64,000 nucleotides of DNA from Pseudomonas sp. Ga0074129 (GTDB lineage: Bacteria; Pseudomonadota; Gammaproteobacteria; Pseudomonadales; Pseudomonadaceae), in assembly GCA_001465025.1 (NCBI GenBank), contig LNDO01000057.1, positions 104,208-168,207 on the forward strand, written 5' to 3'. The notes under the pieces were generated by a model. The model searched no databases, was not told the DNA's origin, and worked only from the letters and a program-made list of their open reading frames with translations. The position numbers and the translations under genes were made by a program. Within the stretch, counting starts at the first letter, position 1. Every line of letters begins with the position of its first letter. Positions 28,283-38,605 of the stretch are shown in pieces.

Positions 28283-28359
28283 AGGCACGTAGCTCAGTTG
28301 GTTAGAGCACCACCTTGACATGGTGGGGGTCGTTGGTTCGAGTCCAATCGTGCCTACCA
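28283..28359 (+). tRNA. tRNA-Val (anticodon GAC)
   Basis: A 77-base cloverleaf. The acceptor arms AGGCACG and CGTGCCT pair over seven bases, with discriminator A and encoded CCA. The D-arm has GCTCAGTTGGTTAGAGC. The anticodon stem CCACC/GGTGG encloses TTGACAT, giving anticodon GAC. The T-arm is GTTGG-TTCGAGT-CCAAT. A strong promoter precedes it and a terminator follows. Confidence 0.97.
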
Positions 28360-28369
28360 GATTTGGTAG

Positions 28370-28398
28370 AAAAAGGGTCGCTTAGGCGGCCCTTTTTT
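28370..28398 (+). terminator. Terminator after tRNA-Val
   Basis: AAAAAGGGTCGC pairs imperfectly with GCGGCCCTTTTTT around TTAG. It ends in a T-run. Confidence 0.85.
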
Positions 28399-28600
28399 AT
28401 TGGGTTCTTGTAAGTAAGCCCGGCTTTCTGCAAGCATCTATGCGGTTCGTAGCTGTTTAAACCTCCAGTGACTGTGGTTCGGTTTTGGTTTGGCTCACAT
28501 GCCTCTGCTTCTGTATGGCAGATTTACCGCTGAATCGCTTACTGGCTCATCCCAACCCATGTGGCCTTTGGTAGAGGTCACCACTAGGAGAGGAGGCGCC

Positions 28601-30523
28601 ATGCCCATCATTACTCTTCCCGACGGCAGTCAGCGTTCGTTCGATCATCCGGTATCCGTACTTGAGGTGGCGCAATCTATTGGTGCGGGCCTTGCTAAGG
28701 CTACGGTAGCAGGCAAGGTCAATGGCAAGTTGGTAGATGCCTGTGACCTGATAGACAGTGACGCGACCCTGCAAATCATTACGCCAAAAGATCAGGAAGG
28801 GCTCGAAATTATTCGTCACTCCTGTGCGCATTTGATTGGGCATGCCGTTAAACAGCTGTTCCCGACCGCAAAAATGGTAATCGGTCCTGTCATTGATGAT
28901 GGGTTCTATTACGACATTGCCTCTGAGCGTCCATTTACTCTAGATGATGTGGCAGCCATCGAGCAGCGCATGCAGCAGCTGATCGAAAAGGACTATGACG
29001 TCATCAAGAAGGTGACGCCGCGCGCTGAGGTGATTGATGTGTTCCGTGCGCGTGGTGAGGACTACAAGCTGCGCTTGGTTGAAGACATGCCGGACGAGCA
29101 GGCCATGGGTCTGTACTTCCATGAAGAATATGTCGACATGTGCCGTGGCCCGCATGTGCCGAATACACGCTTCCTGAAGGCGTTCAAGCTGACCAAGTTG
29201 TCTGGCGCTTACTGGCGCGGTGATGCGAAGAACGAGCAGTTGCAGCGCGTTTACGGCACGGCCTGGGCGGATAAGAAGCAGTTGGCGGCTTTTATCCAGC
29301 GTATTGAAGAGGCTGAAAAGCGCGACCATCGCAAGCTGGGTAAGCGCCTTGACTTGTTCCATATGCAGGAAGAAGCGCCGGGTATGGTGTTCTGGCATCC
29401 GAATGGCTGGACCATTTATCAGGTGCTTGAGCAGTACATGCGTGGTGTGCAGCGCGAGCATGGCTACCAGGAAGTGCGTACGCCTCAGGTGGTCGATCGC
29501 GTGCTGTGGGAGAAATCCGGGCATTGGGGTAACTACTCCGACAGTATGTTCACCACCGAGTCGGAAAGTCGCGACTACGCCATCAAGCCGATGAACTGCC
29601 CTTGTCACGTGCAGATTTTCAATCAGGGGCTGAAAAGCTACCGAGAGCTGCCGCTGCGCTTGGCTGAGTTTGGTTCCTGTCACCGCAATGAGGCTTCGGG
29701 TGCGTTGCACGGCATCATGCGTGTGCGCGGGTTCACGCAGGACGATGCGCATATCTTCTGTACTGAAGAGCAGGTCAAGAAAGAAGCAGCAGACTTCATC
29801 AAGCTGACGCTGCAGGTGTATTCCGACTTCGGCTTTAGCGATATCAAGATGAAGTTGTCGACGCGTCCTGCCAAGCGGGTTGGTGATGATGCGTTCTGGG
29901 ATCGTGCGGAAACCGCTCTGGCGGATGCGTTGAATGACGCTGGTTTGCCTTGGGAATATTTGCCGGGCGAGGGCGCCTTCTATGGGCCCAAGATCGAATT
30001 CACGCTGCTCGATTGCCTGGGTCGCGCCTGGCAGTGCGGTACGCTGCAGTACGATCCGAACATGCCGCAGCGCCTTGATGCGAGCTATGTGTCTGAGGAC
30101 AACAGTCGCAAGGTTCCGGTTATGTTGCACCGGGCAATTCTCGGTTCGTTCGAGCGCTTTATCGGTATTTTGATTGAGCACTACGAAGGTGCATTCCCGG
30201 CTTGGCTGGCTCCCACTCAGGCTGTGGTGATGAATATCACCGACAAACAGGCCGATTTTGCCCTGAATGTTGAAAAAATCCTCAGCCAAAGCGGCTTTCG
30301 TGCCAAGTCTGACTTGAGGAACGAGAAGATAGGCTTTAAAATCCGCGAGCATACTTTGCTCAAGGTTCCTTATCTCTTGGTTATCGGAGATCGGGAAGTT
30401 GAGACGCAAACTGTCGCCGTGCGTACCCGTGAAGGTGCTGATCTGGGCTCAATGCCCGTCACTCAATTCGCTGAATTCCTCGCGCAGGCGGTTTCCCGGC
30501 GTGGTCGCCAAGATTTGGAGTAA
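28601..30523 (+). CDS. thrS: Threonyl-tRNA synthetase
   Basis: ThrRS charges tRNA-Thr and edits mischarged serine. The order is an N-terminal TGS domain (residues 1-~62), an editing domain with [11 protein letters not shown], the class II catalytic core and an anticodon-binding domain. The core has zinc ligands in [10 protein letters not shown], motif 2 in [12 protein letters not shown] and motif 3 in [13 protein letters not shown]. The length of 640 aa is standard. ATG 28601 is set by the very strong AGGAGAGGAGG just upstream; an in-frame start at 28490 is not supported. It leads the thrS-infC-rpmI-rplT group. Confidence 0.98.
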   Translation: MPIITLPDGSQRSFDHPVSVLEVAQSIGAGLAKATVAGKVNGKLVDACDLIDSDATLQIITPKDQEGLEIIRHSCAHLIGHAVKQLFPTAKMVIGPVIDDGFYYDIASERPFTLDDVAAIEQRMQQLIEKDYDVIKKVTPRAEVIDVFRARGEDYKLRLVEDMPDEQAMGLYFHEEYVDMCRGPHVPNTRFLKAFKLTKLSGAYWRGDAKNEQLQRVYGTAWADKKQLAAFIQRIEEAEKRDHRKLGKRLDLFHMQEEAPGMVFWHPNGWTIYQVLEQYMRGVQREHGYQEVRTPQVVDRVLWEKSGHWGNYSDSMFTTESESRDYAIKPMNCPCHVQIFNQGLKSYRELPLRLAEFGSCHRNEASGALHGIMRVRGFTQDDAHIFCTEEQVKKEAADFIKLTLQVYSDFGFSDIKMKLSTRPAKRVGDDAFWDRAETALADALNDAGLPWEYLPGEGAFYGPKIEFTLLDCLGRAWQCGTLQYDPNMPQRLDASYVSEDNSRKVPVMLHRAILGSFERFIGILIEHYEGAFPAWLAPTQAVVMNITDKQADFALNVEKILSQSGFRAKSDLRNEKIGFKIREHTLLKVPYLLVIGDREVETQTVAVRTREGADLGSMPVTQFAEFLAQAVSRRGRQDLE

Positions 30524-30525
30524 TC

Positions 30526-31074
30526 ATTATTAAGCGTGATATGAGACAAGATAAACGAGCTGCACCGAAGGCCCCGATCAACGAGAATATCTCGGCACGC
30601 GAGGTTCGGTTAATTGGCGCTGACGGCGAGCAAATTGGCATCGTCTCGATTGATGAAGCGCTTAGAATCGCAGAAGAATCCAAGCTGGACTTGGTTGAAA
30701 TCTCTGCTGATGCGGTTCCGCCGGTTTGCCGAGTCATGGACTACGGCAAGTCGATCTTCGAAAAGAAGAAGCAGGTTGCTGCTGCGAAAAAGAACCAGAA
30801 ACAGGTTCAAGTTAAAGAAATCAAGTTTCGTCCAGGGACGGAGGAAGGGGATTACCAGGTAAAACTACGCAACCTGGTACGTTTCCTTAGTGATGGGGAC
30901 AGGGCTAAGGTATCGCTTCGATTCCGCGGCCGTGAGATGGCGCATCAGGAGCTGGGCATGGAGTTGTTGAAGCGGGTCGAAAACGACCTCGCCGAATACG
31001 GCACCGTTGAACAGCATCCAAAGATGGAAGGACGCCAGCTGATAATGGTCATCGCCCCCAAAAAGAAGAAGTAG
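30526..31074 (+). CDS. infC: Translation initiation factor IF-3 with an ATT start
   Basis: IF-3 prevents premature subunit joining and checks the initiator tRNA. The 182-residue product has the N-domain ([14 protein letters not shown]), a lysine-rich linker and the C-domain ([20 protein letters not shown]). The first ATG (30541) lies 20 bases after the GGAG site at 30517-30520. The ATT codons at 30526 and 30529 lie at normal spacing, in frame. A rare ATT start is the known basis of IF-3 autoregulation in E. coli. I therefore start at 30526, three bases after thrS ends. Confidence 0.93.
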   Translation: MIKRDMRQDKRAAPKAPINENISAREVRLIGADGEQIGIVSIDEALRIAEESKLDLVEISADAVPPVCRVMDYGKSIFEKKKQVAAAKKNQKQVQVKEIKFRPGTEEGDYQVKLRNLVRFLSDGDRAKVSLRFRGREMAHQELGMELLKRVENDLAEYGTVEQHPKMEGRQLIMVIAPKKKK

Positions 31075-31134
31075 CCACCAGGGCACGGCAGGCCTTGCGG
31101 TTATGTTTATCAACTGAATGCGGAGTATCCGAAC

Positions 31135-31329
31135 ATGCCAAAGATGAAAACTAAGAGTGGTGCAGCCAAGCGTTTTCTCAAAACCGCTAACGGCTTCAAG
31201 CACAAGCACGCTTTCAAGAGCCACATCCTGACCAAGATGTCCACCAAGCGTAAGCGTCAACTGCGTGGTAGCACCATGGTGCACCCGTCTGACGTAGCAA
31301 AAGTGGCGCGCATGCTGCGCGTTCGTTAA
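31135..31329 (+). CDS. rpmI: 50S ribosomal protein L35
   Basis: The 64-residue, very basic protein [17 protein letters not shown] is the standard L35 form, ending in [10 protein letters not shown]. It follows infC by 60 bases and precedes rplT by 25 bases, the universal infC-rpmI-rplT order. The leader between infC and rpmI is a place where L20 feedback acts in enterobacteria. I see no specific structure here that proves it. Confidence 0.98.
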   Translation: MPKMKTKSGAAKRFLKTANGFKHKHAFKSHILTKMSTKRKRQLRGSTMVHPSDVAKVARMLRVR

Positions 31330-31354
31330 TCGGTCAAGATAGAGGAAATTACTC

Positions 31355-31711
31355 ATGGCTCGTGTTAAGCGCGGCGTTATCGCTCGCAAGCGTCACAAAA
31401 AAATTCTGAAACTCGCTAAAGGCTATTACGGCGCACGCTCACGCGTGTTCCGCGTTGCCAAACAAGCGGTGATCAAGGCAGGCCAGTACGCCTACCGTGA
31501 CCGTCGTCAGAAAAAACGTCAGTTCCGCGCTCTTTGGATCGCTCGTATCAACGCTGGCGCACGTGTTAACGGTCTGTCTTACAGCCGTTTCATCGCTGGC
31601 CTGAAAAAAGCGTCCATTGAGATCGACCGTAAGGTACTGGCTGATCTGGCAGTGAACGAAAAAGCGGCGTTTGCTGCGATTGTCGAGAAAGCGAAAGCCG
31701 TACTGGCTTAA
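31355..31711 (+). CDS. rplT: 50S ribosomal protein L20
   Basis: The 118-residue basic protein begins [19 protein letters not shown] and contains [21 protein letters not shown], both diagnostic of L20. L20 is needed early in 50S assembly and represses its own operon in enterobacteria. A small hairpin without a T-run follows at 31724-31741. Confidence 0.98.
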   Translation: MARVKRGVIARKRHKKILKLAKGYYGARSRVFRVAKQAVIKAGQYAYRDRRQKKRQFRALWIARINAGARVNGLSYSRFIAGLKKASIEIDRKVLADLAVNEKAAFAAIVEKAKAVLA

Positions 31712-31723
31712 GTCCCCGACAAT

Positions 31724-31741
31724 CACCGGGTTCGCCCGGTG
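31724..31741 (+). other. Short hairpin after rplT
   Basis: CACCGGG (31724-31730) and CCCGGTG (31735-31741) enclose a TTCG tetraloop, which is very stable. There is no T-tract, so it may protect or process the 3' end rather than terminate. Confidence 0.5.
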
Positions 31742-31754
31742 CTAAACGTCACCA

Positions 31755-31791
31755 ATAGGGGAAGAGCCTTCAAGCTCTTCCCCTATTTCGT
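31755..31791 (+). terminator. Terminator- or attenuator-like hairpin before pheS
   Basis: A perfect 13-bp stem (31755-31767 with 31774-31786) has loop CTTCAA and is followed by TTTCGT. It sits 15 bases before the pheS ATG. It could terminate the rplT transcript or attenuate pheST; no obvious Phe-rich leader peptide is visible. Confidence 0.6.
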
Positions 31792-31806
31792 ATCTGGAGT
31801 CTGTAA

Positions 31807-32823
<1,017 letters not shown>

Positions 32824-32868
32824 CGCCTTTCGCATTCCATATCGAATTGGTTTAGGAGAACAGACAGT

Positions 32869-35247
32869 ATGAAATTCAGTGAGCAGTGGTTGCGCGGCTG
32901 GGTTAATCCGGCGGTTTCGCGTGAAGAGTTAGTGGCGCGCCTGTCCATGGTTGGCCTGGAAGTGGATGCAGTGACCCCGGTTGCGGGAGCATTCAGTGGC
33001 ATCGTCGTTGGTGAAATACTCAGTGCTGAACAGCACCCTGATGCTGACAAGCTGCGCGTTTGTCAGGTCAGCAACGGCAGTGCCAGCTTCCAAGTGGTCT
33101 GTGGTGCGCCAAACGCTCGCGCTGGCATCAAGATCCCCTTTGCGATGATTGGTGCGCAGCTGCCAGGCGACTTCAAAATCAAGCAAGCCAAGCTGCGCGG
33201 TGTAGAGTCCCAGGGCATGCTCTGTTCGGCCTCTGAACTGCAGATTAGTGACGACAATAGCGGTCTGATGGAGTTGGCGGCGGACGCTCCGCTCGGTCAG
33301 GATGTTCGTGTTTATTTAGGGCTGGACGATGCCAGCATCGAGATCGGCCTGACGCCTAACCGCGGCGACTGTTTGTCGTTGGCCGGCCTGGCTCGCGAAG
33401 TCGGGGCCATCTACGGCGCTCAGGTTTCGCCGGTTTCAGTTGCTCCAGTGAGAGCAACGCATGACGAAGTGCGCTCGGTTGAGGTGTTGGCGAGCAGCGC
33501 TTGCCCGCGCTATTTGGGGCGTGTTGTACGCAATGTCGACCTATCCAAACCGACGCCATTGTGGATGGTCGAGCGCCTGCGCCGTTCAGATATCCGCAGC
33601 ATCGATGCCGCCGTAGACATTACCAACTACGTAATGCTCGAACTCGGTCAACCAATGCACGCCTTCGACCTCGCCGAAATCAACGGTGGTATCCGCGTTC
33701 GTATGGCTGAAGAGGGCGAAAAACTGGTTTTGCTCGATGGCCAGGAAGTCAGCCTGCGCGCTGATACTCTTGTCATCGCCGACCACAGCCGTGCTCTGGC
33801 CATTGCTGGGGTGATGGGCGGGGAGCACAGCGGTGTGGGTGACAAGACGCGTGACCTATTCCTTGAGAGTGCTTTCTTCGACACCATCGCCGTGGCGGGC
33901 AAGGCACGCTCCTATGGTTTGCACACGGATTCCTCGCACCGTTTCGAGCGTGGAGTTGATTCGCAATTGGCTCGCAATGCTATGGAGCGCGCCACTGCAC
34001 TGCTGTTGGATATCGTCGGTGGCGAAGCCGGTCCGATCATTGATGTCACTAGCAATAATGACTTGCCGAGCGTGGCCCCTATTACCCTACGTGCCGAGCG
34101 CATCAGCCAGATGCTGGGGATGGACATGGACGGCGCTGAGGTCGAGCGTTTTCTGCTTGCGCTCGGCCTGGGCGTCATCGCTCAAGGTAATGGCGAATGG
34201 CAGGTTAGCGTGCCGAGTCACCGCTTTGACATTAGCCTGGAAGTCGACCTGATTGAAGAACTGGGTCGTCTGTATGGCTATAACCGCTTGCCGGTCCGCT
34301 ATCCGCAAGCGCGTCTGGCGCCACAAGTTAAAGCCGAGGCTGCTGTTGAGTTGCCGGCACTGCGCCGCCTGCTGGTTGCGCGTGGCTATCAAGAGGCCAT
34401 CACTTACAGCTTCATCGATCCTAAATTGTTTGAGCTGTTCAATCCGGGCACTCAACCGTTGTTGTTGGCTAATCCGATTTCCGCCGACATGGCCGCCATG
34501 CGTTCCTCGCTATGGCCGGGGTTGATCAAAGCGCTGCAGCACAACCTAAATCGTCAGCAGGCGCGTGTGCGTTTGTTTGAAAGCGGTTTGCGTTTCGTCG
34601 GTCAGTTGGAAGGCTTGCAGCAAGAGCCTATGTTGGCTGGTGTGGTATGTGGCACACGCTTGCCGGAAGGATGGGCGCATTCGCGTGACAACGTTGATTT
34701 CTACGATGTGAAGGCTGACGTTGAGGCCTTGCTGGCCAGTGCTGGCGCGGCGGACAACTTCACATTTGTAGCCGGTGAGCACGCGGCCCTGCATCCCGGT
34801 CAAACCGCCCGTATTGAGCGCGAAGGACGTTTGGTTGGCTTCTTCGGTGCCATTCACCCCGAGCTGGCCAAAGCGCTGGATATTGATCAGCCCGTATTCA
34901 TGTTTGAACTGGTGCTGAGTGAGATTACACACGGGTTGATGCCGAAATTTCAGGAATTGTCTAAGTTCCCTGAAGTGAGACGTGACCTGGCTTTGCTGGT
35001 TGATCGGGATGTCCCAGCGCAGGATTTGCTGGGGGCGATTCGTGAAGCGGCAGGCGAGTGGTTAACCGACCTCAAGCTATTTGACGTGTATCACGGTAAA
35101 GGCATTGATCCTCATAGAAAAAGCCTGGCTGTTGGCTTGACCTGGCAACATCCATCGCGCACTCTTAATGACGATGAGGTGAGTACTACAACGCAAAATA
35201 TACTCACCTCCCTGGAAACAAGGTTCAACGCCACGTTAAGGAAGTAG
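32869..35247 (+). CDS. pheT: Phenylalanyl-tRNA synthetase beta subunit
   Basis: The 792-residue beta subunit has the N-terminal tRNA-binding (EMAP-like) domain (residues ~40-150), B3/B4 editing region and B5 domain. The inactive catalytic-like fold follows, then the C-terminal ferredoxin-fold anticodon-binding domain (ELSKFPEVRRDLALLVDRDV). The ATG at 32869 follows TTTAGGAG. It ends three bases before ihfA, so the two are translated in tandem. Confidence 0.98.
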   Translation: MKFSEQWLRGWVNPAVSREELVARLSMVGLEVDAVTPVAGAFSGIVVGEILSAEQHPDADKLRVCQVSNGSASFQVVCGAPNARAGIKIPFAMIGAQLPGDFKIKQAKLRGVESQGMLCSASELQISDDNSGLMELAADAPLGQDVRVYLGLDDASIEIGLTPNRGDCLSLAGLAREVGAIYGAQVSPVSVAPVRATHDEVRSVEVLASSACPRYLGRVVRNVDLSKPTPLWMVERLRRSDIRSIDAAVDITNYVMLELGQPMHAFDLAEINGGIRVRMAEEGEKLVLLDGQEVSLRADTLVIADHSRALAIAGVMGGEHSGVGDKTRDLFLESAFFDTIAVAGKARSYGLHTDSSHRFERGVDSQLARNAMERATALLLDIVGGEAGPIIDVTSNNDLPSVAPITLRAERISQMLGMDMDGAEVERFLLALGLGVIAQGNGEWQVSVPSHRFDISLEVDLIEELGRLYGYNRLPVRYPQARLAPQVKAEAAVELPALRRLLVARGYQEAITYSFIDPKLFELFNPGTQPLLLANPISADMAAMRSSLWPGLIKALQHNLNRQQARVRLFESGLRFVGQLEGLQQEPMLAGVVCGTRLPEGWAHSRDNVDFYDVKADVEALLASAGAADNFTFVAGEHAALHPGQTARIEREGRLVGFFGAIHPELAKALDIDQPVFMFELVLSEITHGLMPKFQELSKFPEVRRDLALLVDRDVPAQDLLGAIREAAGEWLTDLKLFDVYHGKGIDPHRKSLAVGLTWQHPSRTLNDDEVSTTTQNILTSLETRFNATLRK

Positions 35248-35250
35248 CGT

Positions 35251-35553
35251 ATGGGGGCTCTGACGAAAGCTGAGATGGCGGAACGTCTGTATGAAGAGCT
35301 GGGCCTGAATAAACGGGAAGCCAAGGAGTTGGTAGAGTTGTTCTTTGAGGAAATCCGCCAAGCGCTGGAGCTCAACGAACAGGTCAAGCTCTCGGGGTTC
35401 GGCAATTTTGATCTGCGCGATAAGCGTCAGCGCCCCGGTCGCAATCCTAAAACAGGGGAGGAAATTCCGATTACGGCTCGCCGTGTCGTGACTTTCCGTC
35501 CAGGCCAAAAACTTAAAGCCAGGGTCGAGGCGTATGCTGGAACCAAGTCATAA
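35251..35553 (+). CDS. ihfA: Integration host factor alpha subunit
   Basis: The 100-residue DNA-bending protein begins [19 protein letters not shown] and has the beta-arm sequence [22 protein letters not shown] with the intercalating proline. It pairs with IhfB to bend DNA in recombination and transcription. It directly follows pheT and overlaps the MerR gene by 20 bases. It may also be needed by the integrase that placed the island behind the nearby tRNA-Pro, but that is inference. Confidence 0.98.
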   Translation: MGALTKAEMAERLYEELGLNKREAKELVELFFEEIRQALELNEQVKLSGFGNFDLRDKRQRPGRNPKTGEEIPITARRVVTFRPGQKLKARVEAYAGTKS

Positions 35554-35890
35554 CGACGAACTACCCGCGATACCCGGCAAGCGCTACTTCACCATTGGTG
35601 AAGTAAGCGAGCTGTGTGCCGTAAAACCGCACGTATTGCGTTATTGGGAACAGGAGTTCCCACAGCTCAATCCAGTCAAGCGGCGTGGCAACCGGCGCTA
35701 TTATCAGCGTCAAGATGTGCTGATGATTCGGCAGATCCGTGCATTGTTATACGATCAAGGTTTCACCATTGGGGGGGCGCGTCAGCGACTCTCAGGTGAT
35801 GAGGCCAAAGATGACAATACGCAGTACAAGCAACTCATCAAGCAGATGATTGCCGAGCTTGAAGATGTGCTGTTGGTGCTTCGTAAATAA
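35534..35890 (+). CDS. MerR-family transcriptional regulator
   Basis: The 118-residue regulator has a MerR winged helix ([28 protein letters not shown]) and a short C-terminal dimerisation helix. This is the small MerR-like protein usually found between ihfA and tRNA-Pro in Pseudomonas. No metal-binding cysteines are seen. Its 5' end lies within ihfA. The target is unknown. Confidence 0.92.
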   Translation: MLEPSHNDELPAIPGKRYFTIGEVSELCAVKPHVLRYWEQEFPQLNPVKRRGNRRYYQRQDVLMIRQIRALLYDQGFTIGGARQRLSGDEAKDDNTQYKQLIKQMIAELEDVLLVLRK

Positions 35891-35971
35891 ACTGGCGGGA
35901 GTAAAAAAACTTCCACAATTCAGCGGTTTATTGTAAAGTATTCACCGCTTACAGTAACTTGTAAGCAAAGT

Positions 35972-36048
35972 CGGGGCGTAGCGCAGCCCGGTAGCGCACT
36001 TGCATGGGGTGCAAGGGGTCGAGTGTTCGAATCACTCCGTCCCGACCA
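35972..36048 (+). tRNA. tRNA-Pro (anticodon GGG)
   Basis: A 77-base cloverleaf. The acceptor arms CGGGGCG and CGTCCCG pair, with discriminator A and encoded CCA. The anticodon stem CTTGC/GCAAG encloses ATGGGGT, giving GGG. The T-arm has TTCGAAT. It is the last core feature. The accessory island starts right behind it, which is the normal attachment position for tRNA-targeting elements. Confidence 0.97.
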
Positions 36049-36058
36049 AAAATCCCTA

Positions 36059-36094
36059 TAAAATCCAAGCACTTACGGGTGCTTGGATTTTTTT
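36059..36094 (+). terminator. Terminator after tRNA-Pro
   Basis: AAATCCAAGCAC (36061-36072) pairs with GTGCTTGGATTT (36079-36090), followed by four more T. Confidence 0.92.
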
Positions 36095-36109
36095 ATGCCT
36101 GGCGTTTTT

Positions 36110-36159
36110 GGTTGCCAATTGAAATTTGGCCATTCTGGTTGCCAATTGGTTGCCAATTG
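36110..36159. repeat. Three copies of GGTTGCCAATTG
   Basis: Direct copies at 36110-36121, 36137-36148 and 36148-36159, the last two sharing one base. Each contains the palindrome CAATTG. They lie between the tRNA terminator and the IS element, at the island's left end. They could be recombinase arm-type sites or a repressor array. Confidence 0.55.
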
Positions 36160-36305
36160 AGATTGGCTTAACTGATGGAGGCTTTCTGGCTCAGCAGCCA
36201 AGCTGCTGTAGTTACCTATGCAGACTTTCGGGCTCTCGAGAAGCAGAGGAAGAATCATCTAGGGTTAAGACGAAAGTGTAGCTCTGTGATGTAAGCGAAC
36301 GGGCA

Positions 36306-37817
36306 TCACACCTTGCCGGCGGGTACCCAGTTATGCGGCAGCAGCTCGGCCAGGGCGCTGGCCTTCTGCGTCGGCAGGCGCGTGAGCACATCCTTCAGGT
36401 AGGCGTACGGATCGTGCCCGTTCAGGCGGGCTGACTGGATCAGCGTCATTAAGGCCGCGCCACGCTGACCACTGCGCAGCGAGCCGGCAAACAGCCAGTT
36501 GGCGCGCCCCAGGGCCCAGGGGCGGATCTGGTTCTCGATCCAGTTGTTGTCGATGGGCAGGTTGCCGTCATCCAGGTAGCGCACCAGTGCTGCCCAGCGC
36601 TTGAGGCTGTAGTCGAGTGCCTTGGCGATCGCGCTGCCTTCCGGCACCTTCTGCCGCTGCCCAAGCATCCAGCTATTCAGGCCATCGATGATCGGCCTAG
36701 CTTTGTCCTGGCGCAGTTGCCGTCGCTGTTCGGTGAGCAGCTCTCGCCCTTCGCGCTCCACCTCGTACAGCTGACCGATGTACTGGAGGGCCTGCTCGGC
36801 CAGTTGGCTCTGGTTGGCAGCATGCAGGTCGAAGAACTTGCGCCGTGCATGGGCCATGCAGCCGATCTCGGTCACACCTTGCTCGAAGCTGGCCTTGTAG
36901 CCAGCGAAGTCGTCGCAGACCAGTTTGCCTTGCCAGTCGCCCAGGAAGCTGCGCGCGTGCTCACCGGCCCGGCTCGGCCTGAAGTCGTAGACCACGGCCT
37001 TGAGGTCGGCGAAGGGGCTGGGTGCATAGGCCCAGACGTAAGCCCGCTGGGTCTTCTTTGTGCCCGGGGCGAGCATCTGCACCGGGGTTTCGTCGGCGAG
37101 TATGACGTCCTGCTGGAGCAGGCAGTCGCGCAGGGCATCGACCAGGGGTTGCAGCTGGACGCCGCAAGCGCCGACCCATTGCGCCAGCGTGGAACGCGCG
37201 ATGGCCAGCCCGGCGCGGGCGAAGATCTTTTCCTGGCGGTACAGCGGCAGGTGATCGGCGAACTTGGCCACCATGACCTGAGCCAGTAGCCCCGCAGTCG
37301 GGATGCCCTTGTCGATCACCTGCGCAGGCACTGGGGCCTGGATCAGCGTTTCACATGTGGCGCAGACCCACTTGCCACGGATATGCCGCTCGACGGTGAA
37401 GGTGCCCGGGGTGTAGTCGAGTTTCTCGCTGACGTCTTCGCCGATGCGCTTGAGCTGGCAGCCGCAGGCACACTGGGTGCTGTCCGGCTCGTGAAGTATC
37501 AGCGTGCGCGGCAGCTCGGCCGGCAGCGGCGCTCGCTTGGGCTGCTGCCGTAGCTCGCGCTTGGCGGGCTCTGGTCGGGCCGTTTCAAGCTCTGCCTCGA
37601 TGGCGGCGATGTCGGCCTCAATCATCTCGTCCAGCAGGTTGAGCTGGTCGGCATTGAGCTGCTCGCTGCGTCGGGCGAAGCGGTGGCGCCGCAGCACGGC
37701 GAGTTCGTGGTTCAACCGCTGGTTGAGCGTTTCCAGATGATCGACGCGCTGACTCAACTGCGCGGCCAGTTGGCGCAGTTGCTCAGGCGTCAGATGATCG
37801 AAAGCGGCAGGATTCAT
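36306..37817 (-). CDS. tnpC: IS66-family transposase TnpC
   Basis: The 503-residue transposase has an N-terminal leucine-zipper region (LTPEQLRQLAAQLSQRVDHLE) and a zinc-finger segment with paired cysteines (QCACGCQLKRIG and WVCATCE). The DDE domain contains LVCDDFAGYKASF, and the IS66 C-terminal tail is SARLNGHDPYAYLKDVLTRLP. It is the catalytic protein of the element. No frameshift is present. Confidence 0.95.
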   Translation of the reverse strand: MNPAAFDHLTPEQLRQLAAQLSQRVDHLETLNQRLNHELAVLRRHRFARRSEQLNADQLNLLDEMIEADIAAIEAELETARPEPAKRELRQQPKRAPLPAELPRTLILHEPDSTQCACGCQLKRIGEDVSEKLDYTPGTFTVERHIRGKWVCATCETLIQAPVPAQVIDKGIPTAGLLAQVMVAKFADHLPLYRQEKIFARAGLAIARSTLAQWVGACGVQLQPLVDALRDCLLQQDVILADETPVQMLAPGTKKTQRAYVWAYAPSPFADLKAVVYDFRPSRAGEHARSFLGDWQGKLVCDDFAGYKASFEQGVTEIGCMAHARRKFFDLHAANQSQLAEQALQYIGQLYEVEREGRELLTEQRRQLRQDKARPIIDGLNSWMLGQRQKVPEGSAIAKALDYSLKRWAALVRYLDDGNLPIDNNWIENQIRPWALGRANWLFAGSLRSGQRGAALMTLIQSARLNGHDPYAYLKDVLTRLPTQKASALAELLPHNWVPAGKV

Positions 37818-37880
37818 GGCGCCGAGTGTGCGGATTGTCGGCCCCCTCGGCGATAGGCCATTGGCCTAATTGCACCCCGG

Positions 37881-38216
37881 CTACAGGAGCCTGATCTCGG
37901 CATCAGGCCCAAGACGCTGCCAAGGCAGGCCGACCACGAGGGCCTGTAACTGCTCGGGGCTGAGTTCCAACTGCTGTCCCTGCCAGTTGCCCGACCAGAC
38001 GAAGCGCCCTCGATTGAGCCTGCGAGCGGCCAGCCAGATGCCGAAGCCATCGTGCACCAGCACCTTCATCCGGTTGGCGCGCTTGTTGGTGAACAGGTAG
38101 GCGCAGTGCGGCTGCGCCGCACCGAACACCTGAACCACCCGGGCCAACGCTGTTTCGGTACCGGCGCGCATGTCCAGCGGCTCGGTGGCGAGCCAGATGC
38201 GCTCGATGCGGATCAC
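37881..38216 (-). CDS. tnpB: IS66 accessory protein TnpB (Orf2)
   Basis: The 111-residue protein has the IS66 Orf2-like motifs WLATEPLDMRAG, YLFTNKRANRMKVLVHDGFG and RGRFVWSG. It is needed with TnpA for transposition in studied members. Its start overlaps the tnpA stop as ATGA (38213-38216). A 63-base gap separates it from tnpC. Confidence 0.93.
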   Translation of the reverse strand: MIRIERIWLATEPLDMRAGTETALARVVQVFGAAQPHCAYLFTNKRANRMKVLVHDGFGIWLAARRLNRGRFVWSGNWQGQQLELSPEQLQALVVGLPWQRLGPDAEIRLL

Positions 38217-38548
38217 TTCAGTAGCTCGCGCAGGAAGCGGGCGCAGCCTTCAGGATCGTTGCCCGGCCACTGTACCGACAGTTTGCCAGCCCGATGGGGA
38301 ATGGCGATCTGGATGGCCATGTCGGCCGCACTCGGGGTAGCCGGCAGGCTCGGGACGAGAGGAATCGGAATAAAACTGGAGGGTACAGCGGGCAGCTGTG
38401 CCTGCTGGCGGCGAATCCACTTGTGCACGAGATTGGCGTTGAGGCCGTGGTTCAAGGCTACACCGGCAACCGAGGCGCCGGGTCGGGTACACTCATCGAC
38501 GACCTGGGCCTTGAAGGATTTGGGATAGGAGCGGCGTTGGCCTGGCAC
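38213..38548 (-). CDS. tnpA: IS66 accessory protein TnpA (helix-turn-helix)
   Basis: The 111-residue protein has an N-terminal helix-turn-helix of Tnp8 type (RRSYPKSFKAQVVDECTRPGASVAGVALNHG) and the RRQQAQ linker. I start it at GTG 38548 with GGAGG just upstream. The longer open frame to 38605 would read through a 12-bp hairpin that is more likely a leader. Confidence 0.88.
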   Translation of the reverse strand: MPGQRRSYPKSFKAQVVDECTRPGASVAGVALNHGLNANLVHKWIRRQQAQLPAVPSSFIPIPLVPSLPATPSAADMAIQIAIPHRAGKLSVQWPGNDPEGCARFLRELLK

Positions 38549-38574
38549 GGGAGATCCTCCGCAAGGGGCTTGAA

Positions 38575-38605
38575 ATGGTGTCCACCAAAAACAGGTGGAC
38601 ACCAT
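38575..38605. repeat. 12-bp inverted repeat upstream of tnpA
   Basis: ATGGTGTCCACC (38575-38586) and GGTGGACACCAT (38594-38605) are perfect complements around AAAAACA. It lies between the IS right end and tnpA, so it may control tnpA expression or block outside transcription. Confidence 0.7.

Noticed and set aside
28940-30409. Long 489-residue frame antisense to thrS
   Set aside because: It lies wholly inside the strongly supported thrS, on the other strand, with no motif and no ribosome-binding site.
30541-31074. infC starting at the ATG at 30541
   Set aside because: The ribosome-binding site is 20 bases away; the ATT codons at 30526/30529 fit its spacing.
36110-36159. CRISPR-like array
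   Set aside because: Only three 12-base copies, two of them overlapping by a base, with no regular spacers and no cas genes.
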